Under the pieces are notes generated by a model. It saw only the letters and a program-made list of their open reading frames with translations. It did not search any database and was not told the DNA's origin. This document shows, piece after piece, positions 25,215 through 34,745 of a stretch of DNA of 64,000 nt. The stretch is from JBAWWY01 sp037144355. GTDB taxonomy: Bacteria > Bacillota > Clostridia > Peptostreptococcales > Anaerovoracaceae. Location of the stretch: the NCBI GenBank assembly GCA_037144355.1, contig JBAWWY010000007.1:1-64000 (forward strand), read 5' to 3'. A program made the translations under genes and the position numbers. The first letter of the stretch is position 1. Each line of letters begins with the position of its first letter.

Positions 25215-26603
25215 CTATTGATTATTATTTTTTAATAGCTTTCCCGCATGCAAGTTGTCGGTAAATTTTCCTTGATTAACCACCATTTGACCATTTATTA
25301 TCACATGGCTAATTCCCCTTGGTGGTGCGTCCGGTTGGCCTTTACCAATATATTCAGCGCAATCAATAATATTGTTATAATCAAAGATTACAATATCAGC
25401 ATCCATATTTTCGCTAATCCTGCCCTTACCAGTCAACCCAAATCTTTCAGCAGGGAGAATAGTAATTTTTCTAATTGCTTCCATCAAGTTTATTTCTTTT
25501 TTATCCCTTACATATCGTCCTATCAACCTTGGGAATGTACCTGATACCTCAGGAGATCCCATCCCAGGATAGTGAGGACCTTCAGCAGCACTTGTTGAGA
25601 CAAAAATATACGGTTTCTTTAGAGCCATGGAAATCGCAGTTTCGTCACATACGAAGGCAGTAACCAATGTCCCCGGAAATTCTCTTCGAAGATATTCAAA
25701 AAGGTCTTCATCGCAATATGTCCCCATATATATTCCCGAAGTTATCAATAAATCTTTAGCGGAAAATTTTCCATATGCCTTCTCCCAGCCTGGATCAAAA
25801 ATACTAGTTCCGATTCCCACTGAATAAGCATCATAAACCCCGCTGTCAGCTGTTATATCAAGCCCCTCAACTCTCCCTGCTTCTATGATTTCCAAGGCTT
25901 TTCCCATTGTACCCCCGATTCCCACCATATATACAAGTTCCAACAAGTGAATACTTGCTCCAGTAAACTCAGCAGCCTGTATAACTTCGTCGAAATATTG
26001 AATTGCATCTTTTCCATCCTTTCTCAATTGGATGGTTACTGGCCTGTTATATCTTTTAGCTAATTTAGACAATTCAATGATTTCCCTAAAAGATGTCCCA
26101 GGTACAAATTCCAATCCAAAACAAATTCCATATGCACCATGGTCCATAAAACTTTCAGCCAAGTCTACCATGGTGTTTATTTCTTTCTTGGTTGCCGATA
26201 CCCTTGGGTTCAATGCCCCTGCAGCAGCCCTCAATGTAAAGGAATGTGATATGAAAAATCCTTGGTTGACTACAAAACCATCTTCGGCAATTTTTCTTAT
26301 GGTCCTGCCGTTCAGGTTTCTCTCTCCACCTAAAGTTGTTGTACCACCTTGTCTAACCAGGCACTTTGCCGAAAATTCATTTCCATCCACATGGGAATGA
26401 AAATCAATGAAACCTGGAGAAACAAATTTGCCTTTGGCATCAATCGTAACCTTGCCAAAGATTTTAATTCTTGTTATGATTTTAATTTTCCCATTGCTGA
26501 TCCCTATATTGAATTCCTCAACTATTTCATTGACCACGTCAATAACCTGGCCATTCAAAATAACCAAATCATACTTTATTTCTTCTTCCAGATCTTTGTC
26601 CAT
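25215..26603 (-). CDS. Amidohydrolase, N-acyl-D-amino-acid deacylase-like (copy 1)
   Basis: A 462-residue cytosolic metal-dependent amidohydrolase. The first metal site is PGFIDFHSHVDG (about residue 65), and TLGGERNL, LRKDGKDAI and GISHVIINGQMVVNQGKF (C-terminal beta-sandwich) fit the D-aminoacylase/dihydroorotase-like branch. Its paralogue at 53442-54797 is similar over the whole length. It should hydrolyse an amide or cyclic amide. It lies 17 bases after the activator gene and is probably cotranscribed with it. The true substrate is not known. Confidence 0.85.
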   Translation of the reverse strand: MDKDLEEEIKYDLVILNGQVIDVVNEIVEEFNIGISNGKIKIITRIKIFGKVTIDAKGKFVSPGFIDFHSHVDGNEFSAKCLVRQGGTTTLGGERNLNGRTIRKIAEDGFVVNQGFFISHSFTLRAAAGALNPRVSATKKEINTMVDLAESFMDHGAYGICFGLEFVPGTSFREIIELSKLAKRYNRPVTIQLRKDGKDAIQYFDEVIQAAEFTGASIHLLELVYMVGIGGTMGKALEIIEAGRVEGLDITADSGVYDAYSVGIGTSIFDPGWEKAYGKFSAKDLLITSGIYMGTYCDEDLFEYLRREFPGTLVTAFVCDETAISMALKKPYIFVSTSAAEGPHYPGMGSPEVSGTFPRLIGRYVRDKKEINLMEAIRKITILPAERFGLTGKGRISENMDADIVIFDYNNIIDCAEYIGKGQPDAPPRGISHVIINGQMVVNQGKFTDNLHAGKLLKNNNQ

Positions 26604-26620
26604 TCAAACTCCCAACATTT

Positions 26621-28603
26621 TTAAATCAAGCCGTTTTTTCCCAATATTCTATAGATTGTCGATCTGCTAACTTGGAGAACATCAGCAGCTTTTCTAATAT
26701 TTCCATTATTGCTGTCTAGAATATTTTTAATATATCTTGCGGTGGCTTTTTCTAATGATTCAATTTCAATCATAGCAGTTGATTTTTCCTGGCTATTGTC
26801 CATAATATCCTTCGGGATTACATTTATGTTTATTGTTTCTTGCTGGGACATAATAAGCATTCTCTCAATTACGTTGTAAAGTTGTCTAACATTGCCTGGC
26901 CAATTGTATTTCATTAGAATTTCCTGAACATCTTTGCCAATTCTTTTATTCTTATTTTGTATATTGTTGCTATTCAGAAGATAATGGTTTATTAAAGTAG
27001 GTATATCGCTTTTTCTTTCCCGCAAAGCTGGCAATTTAATATGAATAACATTCAATCTGTACAATAAATCTTCTCTGAAGTTGCCATGCTCCACTTCTTG
27101 CTTCAAATCAGAATTGGATGCAGAAATGATTTGAACATCGATTGGTATCGGAACATAACCCCCAATCCTAACAATCCTATTTTCCTGCAGTACTCTAAGA
27201 AGCTTGACCTGCATCTCAAATGGCATATTCCCGATTTCATCCAAGAAAAGAGTCCCTCCATTTGCTAATTCAAATTTGCCGCGATGGCCACCTTTTCTAG
27301 CGCCTGTATAAGCACCTTCTTCGTAACCAAAGAGTTCGCTTTCCAGCAATTCTCTTGGAATTGCACCACAGTCGACTGCTATGAAAGGTCCGTTCCTTCT
27401 TTTACTGCTATTGTGGATTGCCTGGGCAAACATTTCCTTCCCAGTCCCACTTTCTCCTTCAATTATTATTCTGGTTCCATGTGAAGCGGCCTTTCTTCCA
27501 AGATCAATAGCTTCTTCCAACAAATTCGACTTGCCGACAATATCTCCGAAAGTGAAGTACGCCCTATTTTCAGCATTAAGCTGAGTAGCCATTTCCTGGA
27601 TTTCAGCCATTTTGGTGAAGACTAGTATCCGATTTAAATCCTCTTTATCGTCGGTTGTTAAAAACCTGAGATTTAGAAAACAATTATAACTATTAAGCTT
27701 TCCGACAATACGTATTTCCTTGATTTTCGAAGCACCTTCAATTGTATTGATATTCCCAATTATTTTGGGTGAGGTCTGAAGCATACTAACGCTGTTGCCA
27801 ATTAAATCTTCTTTCCTTACCCCAGCCATCTGTGCAATAACATTATTGGCCTGTGTAATTATATTTTTACTATTTATATATATTATTCCTTCAGCAACCG
27901 TATTTATTATGTCATCTTGTTGTATATTCTGATTTAATATTTGAGAATGTATCTCCTTTAATTGAAGTTCATTTTCAATTGCTTTTGCAGCTGCGACTAT
28001 CATACCAAGTGTATATTTGCTAAGAGAGTTTATTTGGCCTATCATGCTTAAAATTGCAATTGGCCTTTCGTCCCTATCAAATATAGGCGCCGCATAGCTT
28101 GCATTCTTTTGAAAAATCTGGCAGTAATGCTCCGCTCCAACCACGTCGATAGGCTTTCCACTGATAAGTGATAGTCCGCAAGCGGTTGTGCCGATAATAT
28201 TTTCATTAATGCTGCTTCCGATTGGGAAAACCAATTCGTTATCGCTAATAAAATTTGAATTGTTCAAATTCCTAAGCAAATAACCTTCATTATCAATGAT
28301 TTGAATGCTTATCCCAATCTCATCGACAATTTCTATCAACGTTTCCATAAATGGAAGCGCTGTATTTATCAGCTCTGAATTTAATTTTATCCGCTTTGAA
28401 AGATCATCCTGAGCTATGGTTGCTTGTGGAAGTTCTCTCATCATGTAATCAATATTGTACTTCTTAGATCTTTTCCATGAATCCAAAATCTCCTGACGCA
28501 TAGCTTCATCAATAATCTTCCCTGTACGAACAAAATTAACCCAGGCATATTCATACCTAAGTATTTCAGGGTTTTCCGCATTTAGAAATGGGTCGTAATT
28601 CAT
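26621..28603 (-). CDS. Sigma-54-dependent activator, GAF-PAS-AAA-Fis (copy 1)
   Basis: A 660-residue AcoR-like enhancer-binding protein. Residues about 75-220 form a GAF-type sensory region, about 230-340 a PAS domain, and about 360-590 the AAA core. The core has Walker A GESGTGKEMFAQ, the sigma-54 loop as GAYTGA (tyrosine instead of the usual phenylalanine) and Walker B GGTLFLDEIGNM. Residues about 615-658 hold a Fis-type helix-turn-helix. It should activate the sigma-54 promoter at 25025-25040. A second regulator with the same layout lies at 54831-56795. Confidence 0.94.
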   Translation of the reverse strand: MNYDPFLNAENPEILRYEYAWVNFVRTGKIIDEAMRQEILDSWKRSKKYNIDYMMRELPQATIAQDDLSKRIKLNSELINTALPFMETLIEIVDEIGISIQIIDNEGYLLRNLNNSNFISDNELVFPIGSSINENIIGTTACGLSLISGKPIDVVGAEHYCQIFQKNASYAAPIFDRDERPIAILSMIGQINSLSKYTLGMIVAAAKAIENELQLKEIHSQILNQNIQQDDIINTVAEGIIYINSKNIITQANNVIAQMAGVRKEDLIGNSVSMLQTSPKIIGNINTIEGASKIKEIRIVGKLNSYNCFLNLRFLTTDDKEDLNRILVFTKMAEIQEMATQLNAENRAYFTFGDIVGKSNLLEEAIDLGRKAASHGTRIIIEGESGTGKEMFAQAIHNSSKRRNGPFIAVDCGAIPRELLESELFGYEEGAYTGARKGGHRGKFELANGGTLFLDEIGNMPFEMQVKLLRVLQENRIVRIGGYVPIPIDVQIISASNSDLKQEVEHGNFREDLLYRLNVIHIKLPALRERKSDIPTLINHYLLNSNNIQNKNKRIGKDVQEILMKYNWPGNVRQLYNVIERMLIMSQQETININVIPKDIMDNSQEKSTAMIEIESLEKATARYIKNILDSNNGNIRKAADVLQVSRSTIYRILGKNGLI

Positions 28604-28765
28604 TATTTACCTCGTTTGCTGTAAATGTCTCATTTTAAAACATTTTTCAAATAAAAAATAATCCTATGCATATGCTCATAGATTACTTGCTAATTTTATC
28701 ACTAATTGTATTAAAATCAAACAAATATGAACAATATTATAGAATTATTTATCATGTATATTTAT

Positions 28766-29086
28766 TTAGAAATTGACAACCTTGTCAGCCCATTCAACCA
28801 TATCGACGCAATCAATCATAGTTGAAAGCGGACATATTTCCGTTCCCTCCATGTCTCTTGCTATAAGGCATGTTCCGCAAGCTAGGATTTCACCACCAGC
28901 CTGGTTGAATAAATTTAACTGTCCAGATACATCATACTTGAGATTTGATAGTGTTTCGATCTCAACAGCCTCTCCCATTAAAAATACTTTGACGTCGTGC
29001 CCTTTTTTCTTTGAAGCAACAGCAAAACGCAATGCATTCCAAGCCTTTTCATATTCTTTCGTTTCCAATATAATACCTATTTTCAT
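28766..29086 (-). CDS. DsrE family protein
   Basis: A protein of about 106 residues with the DsrE/DsrF-like fold: KIGIILETKEYEKAWNALRF start, DVKVFLMGEAVE, and a conserved LACGTCLIARD cysteine pair. These proteins carry sulfur or act in redox relay. The ATG at 29086 is preferred because GGAGGG lies just upstream; an upstream in-frame ATG would overlap that site. It is separate from modC by about 60 bases and from the activator by about 160. Confidence 0.85.
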   Translation of the reverse strand: MKIGIILETKEYEKAWNALRFAVASKKKGHDVKVFLMGEAVEIETLSNLKYDVSGQLNLFNQAGGEILACGTCLIARDMEGTEICPLSTMIDCVDMVEWADKVVNF

Positions 29087-29145
29087 TGTTTTCCCTCCGA
29101 TCACTTGTATTTGCTTAAATTACTCTACAAATACTATACCTCATT

Positions 29146-30240
29146 TTAGTCAATAATGTATCTTTGTGCTTCTTTCTTTTCAACAAATATTACAAATGAT
29201 GGATCAATATATATCATTGTTGGCTGTGGAAGTTTTTTAATTTCTTCCCTAAGTTCCTGACTAATTTCCCATTGTATATGAAAATCCGTTGCTTTTTCTG
29301 GTTTCGATCCAATCTTTAAATATAAGGTCGTTCGAAATGGTGTCTCATTTTCATCAGCAATCCAAACTTGAAAGCAATTTTCTATTTTTAAATTATCCGC
29401 CAGTTTTATATGATTAGCTCTAATCCCCGCAAAACCGGAGTCGATTTGTATTTTCTTGGTGGTTTTAAGTTGAATACCCCAGTCTGGTATTTCTATTTCA
29501 TTATCAGATTTTCTGATTGCTTCTGATAAGTTTTTGCATCCTGTTATCTTGGCGACTTCAAGAGTTATTGGATTATGAAACAATTCCCGCTTTTCTTCAA
29601 ACTCCTCAACCCTGCCAGCGTTTAGTACGGCAATCCTATCGCATAATCTGTATGCTTCCTCCATATTATGAGTAACTTGTATAGTAGTTCCTTTGAATTC
29701 CTTCAACGTCTCTAGCATTTCCTTGATCATATGGGTCCTAAGATGATTGTCGAGGGCAGAAAAAGGTTCATCTAAAAGTAAAATTTCCGGATCCACTATT
29801 AAAGCCCTTGCAAGTGCTACCCGCTGCTGCTGTCCACCGGATATCTGAGCTGGATATTTCATCTCCATATCCTTCAAGCGGAATTTTTTCATCAGGCCGT
29901 CAACTTTGTCATTTTTCTCTTTTGCATCTAGCCCATCCAAACCAAAAGCAATGTTCTGCCTAATAGTCAAATGTGGGAAGAGGGCATAATTTTGAAATAA
30001 AAAACCAACTTTTCTTTCTCTCGGCGGTAGATTGATTTTTTTTTGCGAATCAAACAGAGTCTTCCCATTAATAACAACCATTCCCTCGTCAGGTTTAACA
30101 AGTCCAGCTATGCAATTTAACAGCATGCTCTTACCCGAACCTGATGCCCCAAGTATACCAATAATTTCTTTACCAGATGAAATTTCAACATCTAAATTGA
30201 ATCCGGGAAGATTTTTTTTAATATTTATATAAAGCTCCAT
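29146..30240 (-). CDS. modC: Molybdate ABC transporter ATP-binding protein
   Basis: A protein of about 364 residues. Walker A is GASGSGKSMLLN, the ABC signature is ISGGQQQRVALARAL and Walker B is ILLLDEPFSALD. A C-terminal region of about 120 residues corresponds to the TOBE-type regulatory extension. It drives molybdate import at the membrane with ModB. The ATG at 30240 follows GGAGGAAG and starts one base after the modB stop, so the two are coupled. Confidence 0.95.
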   Translation of the reverse strand: MELYINIKKNLPGFNLDVEISSGKEIIGILGASGSGKSMLLNCIAGLVKPDEGMVVINGKTLFDSQKKINLPPRERKVGFLFQNYALFPHLTIRQNIAFGLDGLDAKEKNDKVDGLMKKFRLKDMEMKYPAQISGGQQQRVALARALIVDPEILLLDEPFSALDNHLRTHMIKEMLETLKEFKGTTIQVTHNMEEAYRLCDRIAVLNAGRVEEFEEKRELFHNPITLEVAKITGCKNLSEAIRKSDNEIEIPDWGIQLKTTKKIQIDSGFAGIRANHIKLADNLKIENCFQVWIADENETPFRTTLYLKIGSKPEKATDFHIQWEISQELREEIKKLPQPTMIYIDPSFVIFVEKKEAQRYIID

Positions 30241-30241
30241 C

Positions 30242-30928
30242 CTACTTCCTCCCAACGCCATACATCATCTTGCTTTGATAGCTGTTCCAATAATTCATAA
30301 GAACAATGACGGTTAGTGAAATTGCAAATATAATTGAAACCCAAATCACTGCAATTCTCATATCTCCGCTTTGAGTGGCAAAGTAAATGGCAATTGGTAT
30401 AGTCTGTGTTTTACCTGGAATACTTCCAGCAACCATTAAAGTGGCACCAAATTCCCCTAGTGACCTGGCAAAGGCAAGGGCAGTTGCAGCAGCGATACCT
30501 GGCCATGCCATAGGTACTGTTACTTTCCAGAATATTTTCCATTCTGACACTCCAAGTGTTCTTGCTGCATTTAGTATATTTGGATCAATTTGCTCGAAGG
30601 CTCCCCTCGATGTTTTATACATTAGTGGGAAAGCTACAACCGTTGCAGCAATAACTGCAGCGTACCAAGAAAATACAATATTCACTCCAAAAAGGTTTAG
30701 AAAATTACCGATTGGCCCGTTTTTTCCTATCAGCAATAGAATCCCAAAGCCAGCCACTGTAGGGGGCAATACAAGAGGCAGCGTCAAGATACCATCGAGT
30801 AAACCTTGCCATCTGCCTCTATAATTTGTCATCAACCACGCAGTAAATAAACCAAGAAAAAATATTATTAATGTTGCTGTAAATGTAATCTTGATTGAAA
30901 TCCATGCTGGTGATAGGTCAAAATTCAT
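30242..30928 (-). CDS. modB: Molybdate ABC transporter permease
   Basis: A 228-residue permease with about five or six transmembrane helices. The ABC contact loop EQIDPNILNAARTLGVSEWKI is followed by the typical FARSLGEFGATLMVAGSIPG. It belongs to the CysT/ModB class. The ATG at 30928 follows TCGGAG. It is the middle gene of modA-modB-modC and ends in TAG. Confidence 0.95.
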   Translation of the reverse strand: MNFDLSPAWISIKITFTATLIIFFLGLFTAWLMTNYRGRWQGLLDGILTLPLVLPPTVAGFGILLLIGKNGPIGNFLNLFGVNIVFSWYAAVIAATVVAFPLMYKTSRGAFEQIDPNILNAARTLGVSEWKIFWKVTVPMAWPGIAAATALAFARSLGEFGATLMVAGSIPGKTQTIPIAIYFATQSGDMRIAVIWVSIIFAISLTVIVLMNYWNSYQSKMMYGVGRK

Positions 30929-30984
30929 TTTTTGCTCCGATTCTTGTTTTCTATAATCTATGATTTCTATTTTTAGTCTCTATT

Positions 30985-32118
30985 TTATAAAACGCTAAAT
31001 CCATATTTCAAAAATATAGCCTTTACAGAATCACTGCTTAAAAAATTCATGAAATCTTTTGCTGCTTCAGAATTTTTTGTCGACTTAATAACTGCTGCAG
31101 GGTAAATGATTGCCTTATGCGAAGCATCTGAAGCTGTTGCAATAACAGCTACCTTTGTTGAGACTTTTGCATCTGTTGAGTATACTACACCTGCGTCCAC
31201 ATTTCCAGTTTCTACCCAGGTTAATACTTCTTTAACATCTTTTCCATAAACTGCTTTTGCCTTAACTTGATTCAATATCTTCAAATAGGTGAAAACTTGC
31301 TCTGCATATTGTCCAGCAGGAACTGTTGTTGGTTCTCCCAAAGCAATTTTCTTGATAGATGCGTCTAAAACATCTGAAAAACTTGTTATTGCTACCTTTG
31401 AATCCTTAGGAACAATGAGAACAACTTTATTACCTAGCATATTTTTCAATGTTGTATTATCTAATAGGTTTTTATCCTTTAATAACGTCATGCTGCTTGA
31501 AGACGCTGAAAAAAACAAATCGACTGGTGCTCCCTGCTCAATTTGTTGCTCAAGTGCTCCTGAAGCACCAAGATTAATTGTTAATGCAGTATTCGGTTTT
31601 TCTTTTAAGTATAGTGCCTTGACTTCATTCATGGCATCCTTTAGGCTTGATGCTGCAGAAATCGTCAATTCCGCTTTTGTAACAACATTAGCTGTAACAA
31701 TTCCATTTTTGGAGGTTGCATCAATCTTGTAGCCTAATGCATTTCCAATATATCTAATTGGAACGTAAACTCTATTTCCGATTATTACAGCAGTTGTATC
31801 CATAGTAATAGTGCCATATGCTGTACTGATTTTATTTGAACCAACTTTAATCTGGATATCTCCATCTATTGTCGCAGTTTTCGTATTCTGATTCCATGTA
31901 ATTGTTGCTCCCAGATTTTCAGAAACAAATCTTATTGGTGCTTGAATTCGATTTGCAGAGTCGATATAGACCATTCCATATGTAGCTGGGATTGAAATAC
32001 TTGATCCATCGATGGCAATACCTGCTTGCTTGGAAAGGGCCGTTGATGGCACTAATGATACTATGAAAAATAGGGACATTATTGTGAAAAGTGCGATTCC
32101 TCTTTTGATTTTTTCCAT
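30985..32118 (-). CDS. modA: Molybdate-binding protein ModA fused to a stalk (copper amine oxidase N-terminal type) domain
   Basis: A 377-residue exported protein. Residues 1-32 form a signal peptide. Residues about 35-145 form a copper-amine-oxidase-N-terminal-like stalk domain (RIQAPIRFVSENLGATITW, RVYVPIRYIGNALGY). Residues about 150-377 are ModA: LTISAASSLKDAMNEV, LGASGALEQQIEQG, PVDLFFSAS, and a C-terminal FMNFLSSDSVKAIF. The stalk is an odd addition. There is no lipobox cysteine, which a Gram-positive binding protein normally needs for anchoring, so the stalk may hold it to the wall. Its promoter overlaps that of the HTH-TOBE gene. Confidence 0.9.
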   Translation of the reverse strand: MEKIKRGIALFTIMSLFFIVSLVPSTALSKQAGIAIDGSSISIPATYGMVYIDSANRIQAPIRFVSENLGATITWNQNTKTATIDGDIQIKVGSNKISTAYGTITMDTTAVIIGNRVYVPIRYIGNALGYKIDATSKNGIVTANVVTKAELTISAASSLKDAMNEVKALYLKEKPNTALTINLGASGALEQQIEQGAPVDLFFSASSSSMTLLKDKNLLDNTTLKNMLGNKVVLIVPKDSKVAITSFSDVLDASIKKIALGEPTTVPAGQYAEQVFTYLKILNQVKAKAVYGKDVKEVLTWVETGNVDAGVVYSTDAKVSTKVAVIATASDASHKAIIYPAAVIKSTKNSEAAKDFMNFLSSDSVKAIFLKYGFSVL

Positions 32119-32183
32119 TGTTTTCTCCTTATTATCTTTTTTAGTTTATTATTGTTATGTTTCGTTATTTTTTAATCGTTTTT

Positions 32184-32220
32184 ATTATAATTTGCAATCT
32201 TATAAAAAGCAATATAGAAT
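32184..32220. promoter_or_regulatory. Overlapping divergent promoters of modA and the HTH-TOBE regulator
   Basis: Minus strand: TTGCTT (complement at 32207-32212) and TATAAT (32184-32189) with 17 bases between. Plus strand: TTGCAA (32192-32197) and TAGAAT (32215-32220), again 17 bases. The two overlap almost completely, and TTTTTATTATAA and TTATAAAAA form an imperfect inverted repeat across them, so one regulator can control both. Confidence 0.62.
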
Positions 32221-32251
32221 ATATATAATATTTTAAAAAGTAGGTGTTTAA

Positions 32252-32773
32252 ATGAGAAACGATATATTATTCACTCCAGAGGAAATTGCAAACAGGCTGA
32301 AGATAACAAAAAATACTGTTTATGAAATGATTAAACGAGGGGATATTCATGCACATCGCATAGGCAAGCATCTTCGCATTTCCGAGTCACAGTATGAAAT
32401 ATTTATTTTGGAATCCAAAGGAGCAGAAAATATTTATGAGGCATCCATAGTTGAAGAAAACAATAACATCCTCGCGACTGTTGGATTAGTAAGTTTTCAT
32501 GTCAATACTGAATTAAGAGGCGCATGTAAGGTTTCCATACGCCCGGAAGATATCATATTAAGTAAAGGTGAGTTTGTCAGCAGCGCAAGAAATATGCACA
32601 AAGGAAATGTCACTAATATAATTGTTGATGGTCAAAGTTCCAAAGTGGTTTTAGATATTGGTATCCCTATTGTCGCCCTTATTACCAAGAGGTCGTTGGA
32701 CGAAATGAAGATTGAGATTGGATCTGAGCTATATGTTGTTTTCAAGACCATGTCCATTACAGTTTATCGATAG
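32252..32773 (+). CDS. HTH-TOBE molybdate-responsive regulator
   Basis: A 173-residue regulator. Residues about 5-55 form an excisionase-type (MerR-like) helix-turn-helix (FTPEEIANRLKITKNTVYEMI), and residues about 60-173 contain TOBE/Mop-type oxyanion-binding segments (VSIRPEDIILS ... GNVTNIIVDGQSSKVVLDIG). It probably binds molybdate and controls modABC, divergent from it. Full-length ModE usually has another DNA-binding domain, so this is a Firmicutes-style replacement. It ends in TAG. Confidence 0.88.
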   Translation: MRNDILFTPEEIANRLKITKNTVYEMIKRGDIHAHRIGKHLRISESQYEIFILESKGAENIYEASIVEENNNILATVGLVSFHVNTELRGACKVSIRPEDIILSKGEFVSSARNMHKGNVTNIIVDGQSSKVVLDIGIPIVALITKRSLDEMKIEIGSELYVVFKTMSITVYR

Positions 32774-32855
32774 TAAAATAATATTTGGTTGCTAATTATT
32801 GCAACAATTCAGTGTTTAAATATTTCGAGATTGCCACATCTCAGCATTCCAAGAT

Positions 32856-33515
32856 TTATTCAACCAATGTGTAAATATCATCGAAAGTCTTCTTGCCTGG
32901 GCTTTTCGGATTATCTTCGGGAACCCCAAGGCTGAGCATCGCCCCCATGAAATAACCCTCTTTTTCAAAATCAATCTCCTTCTTAAGGAGTTGCTCGATT
33001 TCTTCAGCAGCATAGTTGGCGCTGGTGATCCAGCATGTCCCATAGCCCGATTCGATTGCTGACAAGGTCAGGTTCTCCACCGCAGCTCCAAGACTTTGCA
33101 TACCTGGATTTCTATGTAGAACTATATCATCCAATATTTCCTTTGAAGCATCAATAAATACCAACTCGTGGTATCCAGAAGGATAATAAGTAGTTGTATA
33201 AATCACAATTAAAACTGGAGCTTTCAAGAAAAATAAAGTGAAGTTCTTCGCGAATTTTCTAAATTTATCTCCTTTTTCCGGATCAATTTTATCAGTAATC
33301 AATGAAATCTCTTCATTTTTTTCTATCAAGGCATCTCCGATCTTATTTATCAGAGATTTGTTTTTTATTACAACAAAATGCCAGTTTTGAATATTTTTAC
33401 CTGATGGAGCCGTACCTGCGTTCCTGATGATTTTCTCCAAGTCTTCCCTGGGAACATCTACATCTTTAAAGTGTCTTATACTTTGCCTTTTCTTAAGTAT
33501 TTCTTGAAGTTCCAT
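32856..33515 (-). CDS. Nitroreductase family protein
   Basis: A 219-residue FMN protein of the nitroreductase fold: LKKRQSIRHFKDVDVP at the N-terminus, NAGTAPSGKNIQNWHFVV, NLTLSAIESGYGTCWIT and LSLGVPEDNPKSPGKK near the end. It reduces nitro compounds, quinones or similar substrates with NAD(P)H. The ATG follows GGAGAAATA. It stands alone after the HTH-TOBE gene and ends near its 3' end. Confidence 0.88.
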   Translation of the reverse strand: MELQEILKKRQSIRHFKDVDVPREDLEKIIRNAGTAPSGKNIQNWHFVVIKNKSLINKIGDALIEKNEEISLITDKIDPEKGDKFRKFAKNFTLFFLKAPVLIVIYTTTYYPSGYHELVFIDASKEILDDIVLHRNPGMQSLGAAVENLTLSAIESGYGTCWITSANYAAEEIEQLLKKEIDFEKEGYFMGAMLSLGVPEDNPKSPGKKTFDDIYTLVE

Positions 33516-33576
33516 TATTTCTCCTTATTCAATTAAATGGCTAAATCTCCATTCCTATTACAATATCCTAATTGAA

Positions 33577-34335
33577 TTAGACAATTTCTTCCAACTTTTG
33601 CTTTGCTAGTTCCCTAAATTGGTTATCACTTGGTGCTTTTTCCAGTAAATATTCAAGGTCTTTTTTCGCATCGTCTAATCTTCCAAGTTTGGCGAGAAGA
33701 AGACTTCTATAATAAAGAGAGTCCGCATCTTTTGGGCTAATTGCCAGTGCGGAATTATAGTCTTCCAAAGCCCCTTCTATATTGTCAAGTTGTTCTTGAA
33801 CTTTTCCCCTATGGGTATAGGAACAGGCAAAGCCTTTTCTTACCTCAACTGCCTTCGTAAAATCAGCAAGGGCAGCTTCATAGTCGTGCAACTTATAATG
33901 CGCAAGTCCAATATTGTTGTATGCTCCTCCAAAAGATGGGTTCAATTTGATTGCTTTTGAAAAATCGTAAGTTGCCTTTAATAACTCCCCAATTGCAGCA
34001 TATGCAAGTCCCCTATTGTAAAAAGCGATTTCATTTTCGGAATTTATAAGGAGTGCCGCTGAGAAATCAGATATGGCATCCTGATAATTACCAAGTGATG
34101 AAAGAATCTCGCCTCTTAGATTCAGCGCCTCGCTATTGCCAGGTTCCAAATATATAGCTGAATTGCAGTCATTAAGGGCCTCATCAAATTGAGCCATCTC
34201 GTCAAGAAGCATAGCTCTTAAAATATATGGCTTCGCACTCATCGGTTCCTCGGTATAAGCTTTTTTATATTCTTCAATAGCTTCCTTATATTTTTCTTCT
34301 TTTTCATAATGCATTGCTTGTATAAGGTGTGACAT
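33577..34335 (-). CDS. Tetratricopeptide repeat protein
   Basis: A 252-residue protein built almost wholly of about seven TPR units (for example AFYNRGLAYAAIGELLKATYD, SLYYRSLLLAKLGRLDDAKK), each with the small and aromatic residues at the usual positions. There is no signal peptide or membrane segment, so it is a cytosolic scaffold for other proteins. The partner cannot be told. The ATG follows GGAGG. Confidence 0.9.
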   Translation of the reverse strand: MSHLIQAMHYEKEEKYKEAIEEYKKAYTEEPMSAKPYILRAMLLDEMAQFDEALNDCNSAIYLEPGNSEALNLRGEILSSLGNYQDAISDFSAALLINSENEIAFYNRGLAYAAIGELLKATYDFSKAIKLNPSFGGAYNNIGLAHYKLHDYEAALADFTKAVEVRKGFACSYTHRGKVQEQLDNIEGALEDYNSALAISPKDADSLYYRSLLLAKLGRLDDAKKDLEYLLEKAPSDNQFRELAKQKLEEIV

Positions 34336-34430
34336 CTCTCAACCTCCGATCCTATTGGCAAATATGCTTTAATTAAATTGCCTTACTAGGACATTTTAGT
34401 TTAAAACTGCTTTATTTTCAATCAATAATG

Positions 34431-34464
34431 AAAAATCCGGATGAATAATGATCATCCGGATTTA
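34431..34464. terminator. Intrinsic terminator (bidirectional)
   Basis: AAATCCGGATG pairs perfectly with CATCCGGATTT around a short loop, with A-rich and T-rich flanks. It lies between the small lysine-rich gene and the TPR gene. Confidence 0.78.
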
Positions 34465-34500
34465 TAATTCATATTTTCTCCAACACCAAACCTCAATAAT

Positions 34501-34605
34501 TTAGTTTGTTTCTTCAGGTTTTTTAACCGATGAAATTATTATTGGAACTATCTTGTCTTTCTTTGGCTTTTTCTTTGTTTCTTTTTTTATGCTTTTGTCT
34601 CCCAT
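34501..34605 (-). CDS. Small lysine-rich protein (34 residues)
   Basis: A 34-residue ORF beginning MGDKSIKKETKKKPKKD and ending VKKPEETN. Almost half the first twenty residues are lysine. A perfect AGGAGGTG lies seven bases before the ATG, and a strong terminator follows the stop, so it is very likely a real gene. It is too short for normal ORF filters. I know no function; it could bind nucleic acid or be a small basic regulator. Confidence 0.6.
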   Translation of the reverse strand: MGDKSIKKETKKKPKKDKIVPIIISSVKKPEETN

Positions 34606-34745
34606 GTGAAACACCTCCTCTTTTAAAATGAACCTAATTATGGAACATTTTGTTGCCTTAAGCTTTTCGATATTACTAGAATACCTAAAATCAAGCTAAA
34701 AAGCAAGTAAAAGCAGATTAAATAGAGGAATTCCCCTGGGTGATG

